From NCBI RefSeq assembly GCF_003318235.1, contig NZ_QOCG01000004.1, positions 124,001 to 188,000 on the forward strand: DNA of 64,000 bases, in the 5' to 3' direction. A program made the position numbers and the translations under genes. Positions 1-8,253 of this stretch are shown in pieces. The first letter of the stretch is position 1. Each line of letters begins with the position of its first letter. The notes under the pieces were generated by a model that saw nothing but the letters and a program-made list of their open reading frames with translations, was not told where the DNA came from and did not search any database. Source of the stretch: Loktanella sp. D2R18. Lineage in GTDB: Bacteria; Pseudomonadota; Alphaproteobacteria; Rhodobacterales; Rhodobacteraceae.

Positions 1-318
1 AACGAACCAACCATAAACATAAACGCGCCCGCTATCTGGGTCGTAAGGGCCCAGACCAAAGATAAAGTCGCCTGTGGGCGACCACACCGCCTCAGTTTCA
101 ACGGCGCCGATATGCAGCTTTAACATTCCTTCGCTCGGAATGCTAATGTGTGGTTCCAGACCCTCAACCGATACCGCACGCCCATTGATCGCAAGTGGGG
201 CATCGTTCCATTGTTCCGAAACAAGACATAGCTCCGAATAAGACACATCTTCGGCTAACGCGGGCGTGCTAGAGCCACATAGCGACACGGCCAAAGCCAC
301 TGATCTAAAAAAGGGCAC
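1..318 (-). CDS. partial secreted protein of unknown function (runs off window)
   Basis: The frame is open from a GTG at 318 to the window edge, giving 106 residues with the C-terminus missing. It starts MPFFRSVALAVSLCG and continues through small residues to an ALA-ED junction near residue 22, which looks like a Sec signal peptide. The rest is a mixed polar/hydrophobic sequence ending in a Tyr-rich segment (VYVYGWF). A stop lies in frame just upstream, so GTG is the only reasonable start I see, but the ribosome-binding site is poor. I recognise no family. The end of the gene lies beyond the window. Confidence 0.45.
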   Translation of the reverse strand, partial: MPFFRSVALAVSLCGSSTPALAEDVSYSELCLVSEQWNDAPLAINGRAVSVEGLEPHISIPSEGMLKLHIGAVETEAVWSPTGDFIFGLGPYDPDSGRVYVYGWFV

Positions 319-330
319 CCTAATTCACGA

Positions 331-417
331 TCAATCATCAAGCACAAACGAGATTTTCATAACCACGCGATATTCTTGAATTTCGCCATCTTTGATCGTG
401 ACTTTTGCAATAGACAT
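331..417 (-). pseudogene. 28-codon dodecin-like ORF, probably an internally deleted dodecin
   Basis: A short ORF starts ATG with a good AAGGA box 7 bases upstream and ends TGA. Its first residues, MSIAKVT, resemble the first beta strand of Rhodobacterales dodecins. Its last part, IKDGEIQEYRVVMKISFVLD, resembles their final strand. Dodecins are normally about 65-75 residues (beta-alpha-beta-beta) and bind flavin as dodecamers. The helix and second strand expected between these pieces are missing, as if an in-frame deletion had joined the two ends. No missing piece appears in the 80 bases upstream. The product probably cannot form a normal dodecin. The family comparison is from memory, so the deletion reading is an inference. 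Confidence 0.5.
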
Positions 418-495
418 CGTATTTCCTTTTCAAAATAGATGTTTTGGTCAGGTGATAGTAATGAGCACAACCATAAGAGCAACCCACAACCAAGT

Positions 496-1110
496 TTAGA
501 AATCAAACGCCAATTGCCGCGTCGCGTTCAGCAGGCCGATTTTGCGGCCCATCACGCCTTCGGCCGCTAAAACCACTTGCGCCGCTGCGCGCGCATCGTC
601 GCCTGCGTCGTGGTGGCGAAATTGCAGCCCAAGCACTTGCTTGAGATGGCCCAACCCATGCCCGCCATTTCCGCGTAACTCTGGCCAAGCTTTGCGCGCG
701 ATCGCCACGCTGTCCGACCAGTCTGATTTCAACACGGGTAGGTCGGCATGGGCGCAGGCCGCATCAAACGCCTTTTCATCGAACCGGCTATGCTGCACCA
801 GCGGATGCGTCTCCATGATGTGGCGCAAATCGGGCAAGATATCACAAAATAACGGGGCACCGCGCACTGTGCCTGCATCGATCCCATGCAGCCGGGTATT
901 GCCCGCTGCAAACGTGACTTGTGGATCGACATAGGCACTATAGGTCGCAATCGCACCGTCAAAGCCAACGACAGCGAGGCCAATCTGGCAGATACTGGCC
1001 ACATCATAAGCAGCCGTTTCGACATCAACGGCAATGAACCGGATTGCGGCGTTCAGGGGCCCTGTTTGCTCAAAGCAACTGGGCAATGTGAATGGTTCGA
1101 ATTGCGACAT
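496..1110 (-). CDS. DnaQ-like 3'-5' exonuclease (DEDDh superfamily)
   Basis: This 204-residue protein has the exonuclease layout of the DNA polymerase III epsilon family. Motif Exo I is FIAVDVETA (Asp29, Glu31). An Exo II region QHSRFDEKAFD carries the second Asp, and Exo III is HHDAGDDARAA with His and Asp separated as in DEDDh enzymes. It is shorter than full epsilon subunits and has no C-terminal polymerase-binding extension, so it is probably a stand-alone exonuclease acting in repair or RNA/DNA turnover, not the replicative proofreader. It lies apart from the neighbouring GTPase gene, which points the other way. The start at 1110 gives a sensible N-terminus, but the ribosome-binding site is weak. 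Family is clear, substrate unknown. Confidence 0.85.
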   Translation of the reverse strand: MSQFEPFTLPSCFEQTGPLNAAIRFIAVDVETAAYDVASICQIGLAVVGFDGAIATYSAYVDPQVTFAAGNTRLHGIDAGTVRGAPLFCDILPDLRHIMETHPLVQHSRFDEKAFDAACAHADLPVLKSDWSDSVAIARKAWPELRGNGGHGLGHLKQVLGLQFRHHDAGDDARAAAQVVLAAEGVMGRKIGLLNATRQLAFDF

Positions 1111-1224
1111 GTCGTTTTGTGAATGACCTCTTAGCCTACGGACTCATGGCCATTATATCGCGCGGCAACCGTCAGGCAAAGCGCATAGCGAGAACAGTCT
1201 TTTGGCAGCGCCCACAAAAATAAT

Positions 1225-1243
1225 TGCAATGATATAACATATC
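1225..1243. promoter_or_regulatory. candidate Zur (zinc regulator) box
   Basis: The sequence TGCAATGATATAACATATC contains a perfect right half (TATAACAT) of the Zur consensus TGTTATAnTATAACA and about 11 of 14 consensus bases overall. It includes the inverted repeat GATAT-AAC-ATATC. It lies 64 bases before the start of the COG0523 GTPase, a family often induced by zinc starvation. The left half is degenerate, so this is weaker than the site at 21444. Direct evidence is only the sequence match. Confidence 0.45.
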
Positions 1244-1306
1244 TATTACATCACATTCTCATCTCGATAAATTACCGGACTTGCAACGTAGCCGATGGAG
1301 CTAAAA

Positions 1307-2518
1307 ATGTCAGACACACGCCTTCCCGTAACGGTTCTTTCTGGTTTCTTGGGTGCGGGCAAGACCACACTTTTGAACCGCGTCCTGAACAATCGCGAAG
1401 GCCGCAGGGTCGCGGTGATCGTCAACGATATGTCAGAGGTTAACATCGACGCCGATCTGGTGCGGGCGGACACTGAACTCAGCCGGACCGACGAAACGCT
1501 GGTTGAAATGTCAAATGGCTGCATCTGCTGTACGCTGCGCGATGACCTTTTGAACGAGGTCCGGCGGCTCGCAGCTGAAGGGCGCTTTGATTATTTGTTG
1601 ATCGAATCCACAGGTATTTCTGAGCCGCTTCCCGTCGCCGCAACATTTGATTTTCGCGACGAATTTGGCGAAAGCCTCGCCGATGTGGCACGGCTTGATA
1701 CGATGGTGACTGTCGTAGACGCCGTAAACCTGCTGCGAGATTATTCCAGCCATGACTTTCTAAGCGATCGGGGCGAAACAATGGGCGAAGAAGATGAACG
1801 TACGATCGTGCACCTTCTGACCGATCAAATCGAATTCGCCGATGTTGTCATCCTAAATAAAGTCACCGATGCAGGCCCTGACCGCGTGGACGCCGCCCGC
1901 AAAATCATTCGCAGCCTGAATGCGGATGCCAAGATCATAGAAGCGGATCATTCCGATGTTGCGAGCGGCGCAATTCTTGACACTGGGCTGTTCGATTTCG
2001 AAAAAGCCCATGAGCGCCCGATGTGGGCGAAAGAGCTTTATGGATTTTCCGTCCACACGCCCGAAACAGAAGAATACGGCGTTGCCTCCTACGTTTATCG
2101 CGCGCGGCAGCCGTTCATTCCTGAAAAGGTTCTTGCGGTTTTGAACGGTGAAATGCCGGGCGTCATTCGGGCCAAAGGGCATTTTTGGATTGCGACGCGC
2201 CCTGAATGGGTCGCTGAATTCTCGCTCGCGGGGGCGCTTTCCAGCGTGAAACCGCTTGGTACTTGGTGGGCTTCTGTGCCGCAAGAAAACTGGCCAGATC
2301 ACGATAGCGCGCGGGACTATATGAAAGCCCATTGGCAAGAACCTTGGGGCGACCGCCGCCAAGAATTGGTGTTTATCGGTGCCGGGAGTGATTGGAGCGC
2401 GCTTAAGGCGCGGCTTGATAGCTGTCTCGTGCCAGAGGTCGTCGCGACAAGCCCAAACGCGCTGCCGGACTATCCTGATCCCTTCCCCGTTTGGCGACGC
2501 GCACCGGCGGCAGCATGA
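1307..2518 (+). CDS. COG0523 / CobW-family metal-chaperone GTPase
   Basis: The 403-residue product is a G3E P-loop GTPase. It has Walker [12 protein letters not shown] near residue 12, the metal-binding CxCC motif [12 protein letters not shown], a switch region IESTGISEP, a base-recognition motif LNKVTD, and a C-terminal CobW domain from about residue 235. COG0523 proteins deliver metals, mostly zinc, to client enzymes. The start at 1307 is chosen because GGAG at 1297-1300 is spaced 6 bases from it; the ATG at 1295 would overlap that box. A possible Zur site lies upstream. The stop overlaps the start of the DUF6525 gene by 4 bases (ATGA). The role as a zinc chaperone under zinc limitation is inferred from family and the putative operator. 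Confidence 0.88.
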   Translation: MSDTRLPVTVLSGFLGAGKTTLLNRVLNNREGRRVAVIVNDMSEVNIDADLVRADTELSRTDETLVEMSNGCICCTLRDDLLNEVRRLAAEGRFDYLLIESTGISEPLPVAATFDFRDEFGESLADVARLDTMVTVVDAVNLLRDYSSHDFLSDRGETMGEEDERTIVHLLTDQIEFADVVILNKVTDAGPDRVDAARKIIRSLNADAKIIEADHSDVASGAILDTGLFDFEKAHERPMWAKELYGFSVHTPETEEYGVASYVYRARQPFIPEKVLAVLNGEMPGVIRAKGHFWIATRPEWVAEFSLAGALSSVKPLGTWWASVPQENWPDHDSARDYMKAHWQEPWGDRRQELVFIGAGSDWSALKARLDSCLVPEVVATSPNALPDYPDPFPVWRRAPAAA

Positions 2519-2766
2519 ACCGGAACCTCGGCGATACGAGCCTGCGTCGAAAACGTCGCTCTGTCGATCCAATGCGCGCCTATGATGCCCTGCCCACGCC
2601 GTTGCGCAAATGGCTCTCGCAAGCGGCACTGCCTTGGTCGCCGACCTCTGCGCGCAAAATTTGGAAACGCGGACAGGCACAAGGTCTGAGCGCAGATGAA
2701 ACGCTGAACTTACTATGCCAAGCGGAGACACGTACGCTCGCCCGCGACAAACACGCGCCCCCTTAG
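2515..2766 (+). CDS. DUF6525 family small basic protein
   Basis: An 83-residue protein starts [15 protein letters not shown] and contains [20 protein letters not shown] and [11 protein letters not shown], a pattern I know from a short Rhodobacterales family (DUF6525) of unknown function. The start is translationally coupled to the preceding GTPase by an ATGA overlap; an upstream in-frame ATG at 2491 would lie well inside that gene. It is strongly basic at the N-terminus, with no membrane segment or signal peptide. Co-transcription with a COG0523 GTPase could hint at a metal link, but such proteins also occur elsewhere, so I assign no function. Confidence 0.75.
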   Translation: MNRNLGDTSLRRKRRSVDPMRAYDALPTPLRKWLSQAALPWSPTSARKIWKRGQAQGLSADETLNLLCQAETRTLARDKHAPP

Positions 2767-2787
2767 GTTTTAATCACGTCTGCGTCG

Positions 2788-3867
2788 CTAGGCTTCGTTT
2801 TTCTTTTTGAGGTCATCCAGAATGGCCAATGATTGATTGGACAACGGCAACTTTACCGGCTCATCGATTTCCGCCGAAATATCCGCCGCTGAATAGCTTT
2901 CCATGACCATACGCGCGTGATCCGGCGATACCATGACTTCGCGGTCGAGCAACACGGCTTCAAGAAAGTGAATAGTCTCTGGCCCCATCTGGCCTGCAAA
3001 AGCATGATCGACCTGTTCCCCTGGCATCGTCGACATTGGGTATTGGGTCCCGTCTTTGACCGTATTCAGCCAATTGTCACGGCTGGTGTCGTCAAGGATC
3101 AGCGATCCTTTGGTGCCGGTAATTTCGATCCATGTCCCGCAGTAATTTGGATAGCTTGGCGGCAGGTTCCAGCCGCCACCGACAACAACCAACGTGCCGT
3201 CATCCATGTTGACGGTGCTCCATTGGCAATCATAGGATCCGTTAAGATCCTTCATGTAACCATACGCACCTTGGGAATAGACCCGTTCAGGTTTCGCAGG
3301 GCCAAGCAGCCAGAACACAAAATCCAAATCATGCGTGCTTTCCATCGCGGCCGGCGAAAGCTTCACCCGGTTTGCGATTTTTTTGCCTAGGTTGCGCGAC
3401 AGGTGGCGACTGACCATCACGTTTACGATTTTGCCCAATGTGCCATCTGCGATCGATTTTTTGGCATAGGCAATTTTCGGGTTGAACCGCTGAGAGTAAC
3501 CAATGGTGAATTTCAGGCCCTTTTCCTTGGACAGCGCGATCAGCTCATCCGCTTGGGCCAGTTCCATCGCGATCGGCTTTTCCAGCAGCACGTGTTTTCC
3601 AGCGCGCAGGCAATCGCGGGCGATCGGATAATGCGTAGATTCCGGCGTCGTCGAGATATAGACAATCTCAATCGCAGGGTTCTTAATAATGTCTTGGTAA
3701 TCGTCCGTCGCAGTGGCGGGATTGGTCAGCTCTTTGACCTCGGCCAACCGCTCTGGGCGGTTTTCACAGATATGCAATTTATCGACAAGTGCAGAGCGCG
3801 CCAGTGTTTCAGCGCGTATCCCGCCACACCAACCCGTTCCAATGACTGCAACTTCGACCTGTCTCAT
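2788..3867 (-). CDS. Gfo/Idh/MocA-family NAD(P)-dependent oxidoreductase
   Basis: The 359-residue protein begins MRQVEVAVIGTGWCGGIRAE, an N-terminal Rossmann fold with a glycine-rich loop. The family motif LLEKPIAM (the EKP lysine is catalytic) falls near residue 90, and the C-terminal alpha/beta substrate domain carries ESTHDLDFVFWLLG with the usual catalytic His. Such enzymes oxidise or reduce sugars, inositols and related polyols or hydroxy acids. An upstream in-frame ATG at 3918 is rejected because the fold starts at 3867. It is the last gene of a leftward run behind tctB-tctA-tctC, so the transporter may import its substrate or a precursor. A second family member is encoded at 10419 in the same locus. 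Substrate unknown. Confidence 0.85.
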   Translation of the reverse strand: MRQVEVAVIGTGWCGGIRAETLARSALVDKLHICENRPERLAEVKELTNPATATDDYQDIIKNPAIEIVYISTTPESTHYPIARDCLRAGKHVLLEKPIAMELAQADELIALSKEKGLKFTIGYSQRFNPKIAYAKKSIADGTLGKIVNVMVSRHLSRNLGKKIANRVKLSPAAMESTHDLDFVFWLLGPAKPERVYSQGAYGYMKDLNGSYDCQWSTVNMDDGTLVVVGGGWNLPPSYPNYCGTWIEITGTKGSLILDDTSRDNWLNTVKDGTQYPMSTMPGEQVDHAFAGQMGPETIHFLEAVLLDREVMVSPDHARMVMESYSAADISAEIDEPVKLPLSNQSLAILDDLKKKNEA

Positions 3868-3906
3868 GTATTTTGCTTTCTGATTAAGAAGTACTAATTT
3901 TAGATT

Positions 3907-3931
3907 GTGGCGGCACATATTGCGCCGCCAC
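3907..3931 (-). terminator. stem-loop after the TctC binding-protein gene
   Basis: The 8-bp arms GTGGCGGC and GCCGCCAC flank a 9-base loop, 10 to 34 bases past the TctC stop and before the downstream oxidoreductase gene. No T tract follows. It is likely to protect the 3' end or partly attenuate the transcript, not to end the operon. Confidence 0.55.
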
Positions 3932-3940
3932 GTTGTCGCG

Positions 3941-4903
3941 TTATTGACCTGTCAGCTCGTCGACAAGCGCCTTATAAGCGACGCCCTGTTCTTCACGCAT
4001 GGCCTGATATGTCGGCCCATCAAGCAGTTCGATGGTTTCGTTCAAACGGCCCATCATACGTGTGAATGTTTGGTCTTCTACCAGCTGCTCGAATGCAACG
4101 GTCAGCGTTGCCACAACATCATCAGGTGTGCCCGCAGGGGCAACCAGAACGCGGTGCATAAAACCGATATCGCCTTCAACGCCAACTTCGGCAAAGGTTG
4201 GGACATCATCAAACATACGCTCCTCGCCTGCAGTCGCAAGAATACGCACATCACCAGCTTCGATTTGACCGCTCAGCGTGGATGGGAACCCCATCGTGAC
4301 GTCTGCGTCACCTGACAACAGTGCTTGCAAAGCTGGACCGCCGCCTTGGTAAGGGACGAGGTTAAACTGGACGCCACGCGCTTGCATGATCTGGGCGGCA
4401 GGCACAAAAAACGCACCCCAGTTCCCAGAGTGTGACAGATCAATGCTACCAGGTTCAGCTTCCGCCGCTGCGATCAGATCTTCAAACGTTTCAAAGGGGC
4501 TATCAGCCCGCACAACCACACCCATTGGTGCATAGTTCACACGCGCGATCGGAATAAAATCTGTTAGCGGATCGTACGGCACGTTTTCAACATACTGCTG
4601 GAGCATGTCGACATAGTTATGCGTGAACAGCAGCGTGTAGCCGTCTGCTGGCGCATTTGCCACTTCTTGCGTACCCTTTTGCCCGCCTGCGCCCGGCGTC
4701 AGACGCACGATCATGGCTTGGTTCAAATACGTCGGAATGACCGACGTGATCACACGCGCGTTCAAGTCGTGCGACCCGCCTGCGCCAAATGGAATAACCA
4801 TCGTGATCGGTTTCTCTGGGTATTCCGCATATGCGGCTGTCCCCATGGTCGCGACGGCCATCCCACCGGCCAACGCTACTTTCTTAAAAATCGATGCGAA
4901 CAT
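3941..4903 (-). CDS. tctC: tripartite tricarboxylate transporter substrate-binding protein (TctC/Bug family)
   Basis: A 320-residue periplasmic protein has a signal peptide ending around AAYAEYPEKP. The Bug-family hallmarks follow: YPEKPITMVIPFGAGGSHDL near the N-terminus, PGAGGQKGTQEVANAPADGYTL, and LVPYQGGGPALQALLSGDAD. Bug proteins clamp dicarboxylates, tricarboxylates and many other small acids for the TctA/TctB channel. A strong GGGAGG box precedes the ATG at 4903. It lies in a tctB-tctA-tctC order, followed by a stem-loop and an oxidoreductase gene. The ligand cannot be told from sequence; the flanking catabolic enzymes suggest an organic acid. Confidence 0.92.
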   Translation of the reverse strand: MFASIFKKVALAGGMAVATMGTAAYAEYPEKPITMVIPFGAGGSHDLNARVITSVIPTYLNQAMIVRLTPGAGGQKGTQEVANAPADGYTLLFTHNYVDMLQQYVENVPYDPLTDFIPIARVNYAPMGVVVRADSPFETFEDLIAAAEAEPGSIDLSHSGNWGAFFVPAAQIMQARGVQFNLVPYQGGGPALQALLSGDADVTMGFPSTLSGQIEAGDVRILATAGEERMFDDVPTFAEVGVEGDIGFMHRVLVAPAGTPDDVVATLTVAFEQLVEDQTFTRMMGRLNETIELLDGPTYQAMREEQGVAYKALVDELTGQ

Positions 4904-4963
4904 AAATTTTCCTCCCTTTATGCATCTTTCATTGAATGGAGGGGCGATGCGTCACCCACCATT

Positions 4964-6448
4964 TTAGTTTTCCGCAGGCAATGCGTTCAGGCGTCTCCAC
5001 AGCATGAACCCAATGACAGGAATTGAAAGCAGTACACCTATTGCGCCCAAACGTTCTTGGAATAGGAACTGCATGACTTCGCCGTTGCCCATCGCCATCG
5101 TCTGGCCGAATGCGTATTCCATCGGCGGCCCAAGGATGAAGCCCATAACCATTGGCATGACATCAAACTTGCCGGCCCGTGCGACCAAACCAAAGACACC
5201 AAAAGCAACAAGCATGATCAGGTCAAAGTTATCGGATCGGAACACATAAGCCCCTGCGAATGCAAACATAATCACGACAGGCACCAGTACAGATGTTTTG
5301 ATCTGCACGATCCGCGAAAAGAACGGAATCGACAGATACCCAATGATCAAGAACAACAGGTTGGCAAAGACCATAGCCACCAGAATGGCAAACACCGTCG
5401 CACCTTGCTCTTCGAACAATTGCGGTCCGGGACGCAGGCCTTGGGCCACGAATGCGCCCAGCAAGATCGCCGTGACGTTGTCACCTGGAATGCCCAGCGT
5501 CAAAAGCGGGACCATTGTTGGACCGTTGACCGCGTTGTTTGCAGCCTCGGCGGCGGCGATGCCTTCAAGTTCGCCCTCGCCGAATGTTTCGGGGTGATCT
5601 GAAGCATTCTTTGCGGCCGAATATCCCATCATCGCGGCAACAACCTGCCCCAACCCCGGAATGATCCCGATACCTGTACCGATCACTGTAGACCTACAAA
5701 TGGTGCGAAAGCAGCGGCGGAATTCGGCAAAGGTCAGACGCTCGCCCATGACGGCGGCCAGCTTTTGTACCTTGTCCGACTTCATCACCACATTGGCGAT
5801 TTCAGGGATCGCAAAGACACCGATCAGCATTGGCAATAAGGGGATGCCCGATTTCAGATCGAAAATACCAAAGGTAAACCGCTCAACCCCACCCAACGGG
5901 TCCGTCCCGATAAACGACAGCCACAGACCGAACAGCATCATCACCAACGCCTTGAGCGGATTTTTCCCCGAAGTGGCCGCGATAATCACCAAGCTTAGCA
6001 GCAGCACCGCAAACAGTTCAGGTGGACCAAATTGCATCACAAGAAATGCGATTGGGAAAATCATCACCATGGTGAACATGTCGCTCATGGTGTCCCCAAA
6101 AACCGAAGAACACAGCGCCATATCCAGCGCCTTGCGCGACTTTCCTTGCTTGGTCAGCGAGTATCCGTCGCGGGACGTGGCAACCGCCGCACCCGTGCCC
6201 GGCATGGACACAAGGATCGCAGGGATAGAACCTCCAAAAATGCCGCCTTTATAGACACCTAGAAGGAACGGAATACCGACAATAGGTTCCAAGAAAAACG
6301 AGATAGGCAACAAAATCGCCATCGCCAAAAGCGTCGTGAATCCGGGCAAAGCGCCCACAAGCATACCCCCAAACAGACCAGCGGCCATCAGCGCAAAGGT
6401 ATCGACCCGAAACGCCATACCAAAGCCAGTAATGAATTGTTCTAACAT
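4964..6448 (-). CDS. tctA: tripartite tricarboxylate transporter large permease (TctA)
   Basis: The 494-residue integral membrane protein is the typical TctA length. It shows the duplicated conserved segments of the family: GALPGFTTLLAMAILLP near residue 34, GSIPAILVSMPGTGAAVATSRDG near 73, GIIPGLGQVVAAMMGYS, and TLGIPGDNVTAILLGAF. About 11-12 hydrophobic segments are visible. It forms the sodium-coupled transport channel with TctB and receives ligand from TctC. It sits between tctB (gap 11 bases) and tctC in one leftward operon. Confidence 0.93.
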   Translation of the reverse strand: MLEQFITGFGMAFRVDTFALMAAGLFGGMLVGALPGFTTLLAMAILLPISFFLEPIVGIPFLLGVYKGGIFGGSIPAILVSMPGTGAAVATSRDGYSLTKQGKSRKALDMALCSSVFGDTMSDMFTMVMIFPIAFLVMQFGPPELFAVLLLSLVIIAATSGKNPLKALVMMLFGLWLSFIGTDPLGGVERFTFGIFDLKSGIPLLPMLIGVFAIPEIANVVMKSDKVQKLAAVMGERLTFAEFRRCFRTICRSTVIGTGIGIIPGLGQVVAAMMGYSAAKNASDHPETFGEGELEGIAAAEAANNAVNGPTMVPLLTLGIPGDNVTAILLGAFVAQGLRPGPQLFEEQGATVFAILVAMVFANLLFLIIGYLSIPFFSRIVQIKTSVLVPVVIMFAFAGAYVFRSDNFDLIMLVAFGVFGLVARAGKFDVMPMVMGFILGPPMEYAFGQTMAMGNGEVMQFLFQERLGAIGVLLSIPVIGFMLWRRLNALPAEN

Positions 6449-6459
6449 CCGCGTTTTCC

Positions 6460-6978
6460 TTAGAGGCCGAGTTGCTGCGCGTAGAACAGCTCGATTGTAT
6501 TGAGTTCAGGGAGCGATACGGCCAAGACCCGCGTTGCCACTAAGTAAAGTGCCACAGGGCCAATCACGGCGATCGCAATAATTTGCAGGGCAGATCGGTT
6601 TCCCGAAAGCACGGACACCATGATGATCGTGAGCGCGGACGAGACGAAGAAACCAAATGGCACCATCGCCAAGGCGTAAAACAGCATAAAACCGAACAGC
6701 ATCGCGCCGCGCGCAATGGATTGCCAATCGGTGCTTGCGTCCTCTGACGTGTCTACTTCATCGACATTTGAAAAATACAAAACGATGCCAGAAAGCACCG
6801 CCATAACTCCAAGAACCAAAGTTGGAAATAGGCTCGGCGTAATTGCGGTAAGCATGCGCCCCATCAGAACTTTTGGCGCGGCAACAAGCTGCCCCATGCA
6901 CACGATGGCCAGCACTGAAAGCGCGACAAACGCTAAGAGAACCCACCTCTCAGCGGACATTTTTATATTTGCAATCAC
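6460..6978 (-). CDS. tctB: tripartite tricarboxylate transporter small permease (TctB)
   Basis: A small membrane protein of 172 residues has about four hydrophobic segments (WVLLAFVALSVLAIVCMG, SLFPTLVLGVMAVLSGIVLYF and two more), as in TctB. I favour the GTG at 6978, because GGAGG followed by 5 bases precedes it. The ATG at 6945 (MSAERW) is an alternative without a clear ribosome-binding site, and the far upstream ATG at 7089 adds a basic, unrelated leader. It is the first gene of the transporter operon, with a LysR-type box upstream at 7130. Confidence 0.85.
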   Translation of the reverse strand: MIANIKMSAERWVLLAFVALSVLAIVCMGQLVAAPKVLMGRMLTAITPSLFPTLVLGVMAVLSGIVLYFSNVDEVDTSEDASTDWQSIARGAMLFGFMLFYALAMVPFGFFVSSALTIIMVSVLSGNRSALQIIAIAVIGPVALYLVATRVLAVSLPELNTIELFYAQQLGL

Positions 6979-7129
6979 ATCACCCTCCCCGGTGCGGACT
7001 TGGTCACGCTCCTTAAACAGCGCGCCGCTCTCCCATCTGCCGTCATGAAACTCCCATTCATTCCGGCGTCTTTTTAAGATCGTAACCAAAGCTGCAGTAG
7101 AAAAACAACGTGTGGTTACTTATGGTCGG

Positions 7130-7146
7130 AATCAGAAAAAATGATG
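7130..7146. promoter_or_regulatory. LysR-type box upstream of tctB (third copy)
   Basis: AATCAGAAAAAATGATG matches 14 of 17 bases of the perfect palindrome at 10254 (AATCAGAAAATCTGATT). It keeps the ATC-N9-GAT form typical of LysR-type regulator sites. It is 152 bases before the chosen tctB start and just after the stop of the LysR gene, consistent with control of the transporter by that regulator. Confidence 0.55.
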
Positions 7147-7209
7147 GGTCTGAACCTGCTGTTTTATCCCTTTGAATCAAACAAAACCCTTGGGTGTTTT
7201 TGCGTCCAA

Positions 7210-8142
7210 CTACGCAACCGGGAAGCGTTCACGCACATCGGCGCAACTCTTTCTAATCATGTGACAAAGTAGCTCTCCGAACGCAGAAGTCGCGGTTGAT
7301 TTTGCGCGCGTTTCAGGTTCAATCAGCAGGTAATCCACGGTCAACACCGGGTCCCGAATTGGGGATAACTTCGCCTTTGGATCATCAAATTTTGAGATGC
7401 ACAAACAGCCTGGCAAAATTGACGCGTAATTGCCGCGCTCCAGCAGGTCAAAAGTCGTCATCATACTGTCCAACTGCAAGATCGCATGCTTCGACTGACA
7501 TGTATTTTCAAGGTATTGATCGATCCCTTTGCGGCGGGCGTTACCTGTCCCTGGAAGTACGAGGTTCAATGGTGGGGCCGTCGCGAGATGGGTAAAGCCG
7601 TCGGTGGCTTTGCCGTCCAAATTGCTTTCCACAAGCAGTTCCAGATCAGTGTCTACATGCGAACTGCGGATGCCTACAGGCAAGGGGCCTGCTGGCACAA
7701 CCGCGAAATCAAGTTCTTCGTCGGCCACGCGCCGTGTTAGCGTTTCGCTATAGCCTTCGCTGATTTGCACATCCACATAGGGGTATTTTTCAGAAAATTC
7801 CATCAATGTAGGCCCAAGAACAGACCGCGCAAAGGTCGGCATAATGCCAGCACGCACACTTCCAACCAGATGCCCACGATGGGCCGACACGTCGTTTTGC
7901 AATTCATCCATTTCGCGCAGCACACGTATCGCACGACGGTAGACCAAATCGCCCATTTTGGTCGGCACAACACCTGCTGAATTACGCTCGAACAGCGGCA
8001 CGCCCACACGATCTTCGAATTCGCGGATCTGCATGCTGACACCCGATTGGGTCGCGTTCACTTGGTGCGCTGCCGCCGTGATCGAACCGACGTTATACAC
8101 GGCAACGAAGTAACGCAGTTGTTGGGTCTTGATATTTCGCAT
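7210..8142 (-). CDS. LysR-family transcriptional regulator of the catabolic island
   Basis: The 310-residue protein has an N-terminal winged helix (LRYFVAVYNVGSITAAAHQVN, then TQSGVSMQIREFEDRVG and PLFERN) and a C-terminal co-inducer domain beginning near residue 92 (GSVRAGIMPTFARSVLGP). It lies between the monooxygenase/hydrolase genes and the tct genes, all transcribed leftwards. Matching ATC-N9-GAT boxes occur at 7130, 10254 and 10312, before the tct operon and in the divergent monooxygenase/oxidoreductase promoter. It is therefore the likely regulator of the island, sensing an unknown substrate or intermediate. Linking this protein to those boxes is an inference. Confidence 0.9.
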   Translation of the reverse strand: MRNIKTQQLRYFVAVYNVGSITAAAHQVNATQSGVSMQIREFEDRVGVPLFERNSAGVVPTKMGDLVYRRAIRVLREMDELQNDVSAHRGHLVGSVRAGIMPTFARSVLGPTLMEFSEKYPYVDVQISEGYSETLTRRVADEELDFAVVPAGPLPVGIRSSHVDTDLELLVESNLDGKATDGFTHLATAPPLNLVLPGTGNARRKGIDQYLENTCQSKHAILQLDSMMTTFDLLERGNYASILPGCLCISKFDDPKAKLSPIRDPVLTVDYLLIEPETRAKSTATSAFGELLCHMIRKSCADVRERFPVA

Positions 8143-8253
8143 GTTGGAAAAGCCCCTAGTGCTGACGCTGAATGCGCCGCGTTAAACTAGCTGGAACCGC
8201 GCATTCCATCAATGGCTTACGGCGGCGGGCCGTTAGACAGGCCCGCCCCGGGA

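Noticed and set aside
1853-2731. Long open frame (292 codons) antisense to the COG0523 GTPase
   Set aside because: It is a shadow of the GTPase and DUF6525 genes, with Arg- and Pro-rich composition, no motif and no ribosome-binding site.
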